A stretch of 64,000 nt of DNA. Origin: Reticulitermes speratus. Taxonomy: Eukaryota > Arthropoda > Insecta > Blattodea > Rhinotermitidae. The notes below the pieces were generated by a model that did no database searches, was not told the origin of the DNA, and saw nothing but the letters and a program-made list of their open reading frames with translations. Position 1 is the first letter of the stretch. Each line of letters opens with the position of its first letter. The stretch covers positions 44,002,705 to 44,066,704 of the forward strand of contig JAJKFL010000006.1 of assembly GCA_021186555.1 (NCBI GenBank), read 5' to 3'. This document shows, in pieces, positions 63,654 to 64,000 of this stretch. The translations under genes and the position numbers were made by a program.

Positions 63654-64000
63654 CTGCAAATCAATAATTACATGTTCAGTTCATTTTAAATGAGTAAGCT
63701 CTATATAATACAGTGGCAAATAACAGACAAAACCAAAGAAAAGCAAATTATCAACCCTTTCCTATATTATGTCTGAAGGCTTCCAAGATTGCACACTTCC
63801 TGTGAAGATCAGATCCACTTTCGGAAGTCTTCAGCTACCACCATAAAAAAATTATGATCATGTGGAGATTGTTAATACCTTTGCTCTTTACATTCTTTGA
63901 CATATCTTCCAGGGACTCATAAGTATGAACAAGAGCTGGCAAGAGTCTTATATTTGGAAATATCAATTAATCTTTTCTCTATAATTTTTGCATAGACAAA
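63654..64000. other. Probable intron of the WDR77-like gene; nothing recognised
   Basis: There is no convincing exon or element in the last 350 bases. The upstream coding exons should lie to the right of the window. Confidence 0.5.

Overview
This is a stretch of insect nuclear DNA, most likely from a cockroach or termite (Blattodea). The base composition is AT-rich, and there are spliced exons with GT-AG borders, tRNA-derived SINEs, decayed non-LTR elements, a BEL/Pao fragment, piggyBac and hAT DNA elements, and several kilobases of satellite-like tandem repeats. The host assignment rests on remembered similarity of the LINE and SINE families to termite/cockroach repeats, so it is an inference. 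There are no bacterial genes, operons or CRISPR arrays. A 100-base run of N at 36834-36933 marks a scaffold gap.

Only one host gene looks intact. It is the 3' part of a WD40 gene resembling WDR77/MEP50 (the PRMT5 partner, called valois in Drosophila), on the minus strand. Three exons are visible at 63478-63653, 61939-62125 and 58699-58876, and the reading phase is consistent across both introns. Its last intron holds a broken LINE endonuclease, and a complete hAT-type MITE sits 35 bases past the stop codon. A second host-derived locus at 13.2-17.4 kb carries exons of a MyTH4-FERM protein (unconventional-myosin type). It has two in-frame stops and lacks most of the FERM domain, so it is called a decayed, unprocessed pseudogene.

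Layout: 1-3.5 kb, no gene seen. 3.5-6.1 kb, composite element A (piggyBac-like end, 115-bp repeats, short conserved ORF, 20-bp minisatellite). 6.9-10.4 kb, 665-bp satellite with a 954-bp higher-order form. 11.3-17.4 kb, LINE tails, SINEs and the pseudogene. 21.4-23.3 kb, BEL/Pao integrase fused to a LINE tail. 25.0-27.2 kb, composite element B, a second copy of A. 27.2-29.4 kb and 37.1-42.2 kb, arms of a large inverted repeat; the second arm is split by a 2.2-kb defective piggyBac element. 43.9-48.2 kb, local direct repeats around a 2-kb GC-rich 24-bp minisatellite. 48.6-49.2 kb, an old 62-bp repeat. 51.2-51.6 kb, fragment of a repeat-associated zinc-finger-like ORF. 53.4-53.9 kb, a foldback element. 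56-61.5 kb, LINE scraps. 58.3-63.7 kb, the WDR77-like gene.

The most unusual features are the paired composite elements A and B, the nested satellites, the GC-rich minisatellite, and a dispersed motif that resembles the hammerhead-ribozyme core of Penelope-like elements. All coordinates, alignments and similarities here come from reading by eye; no search was run.
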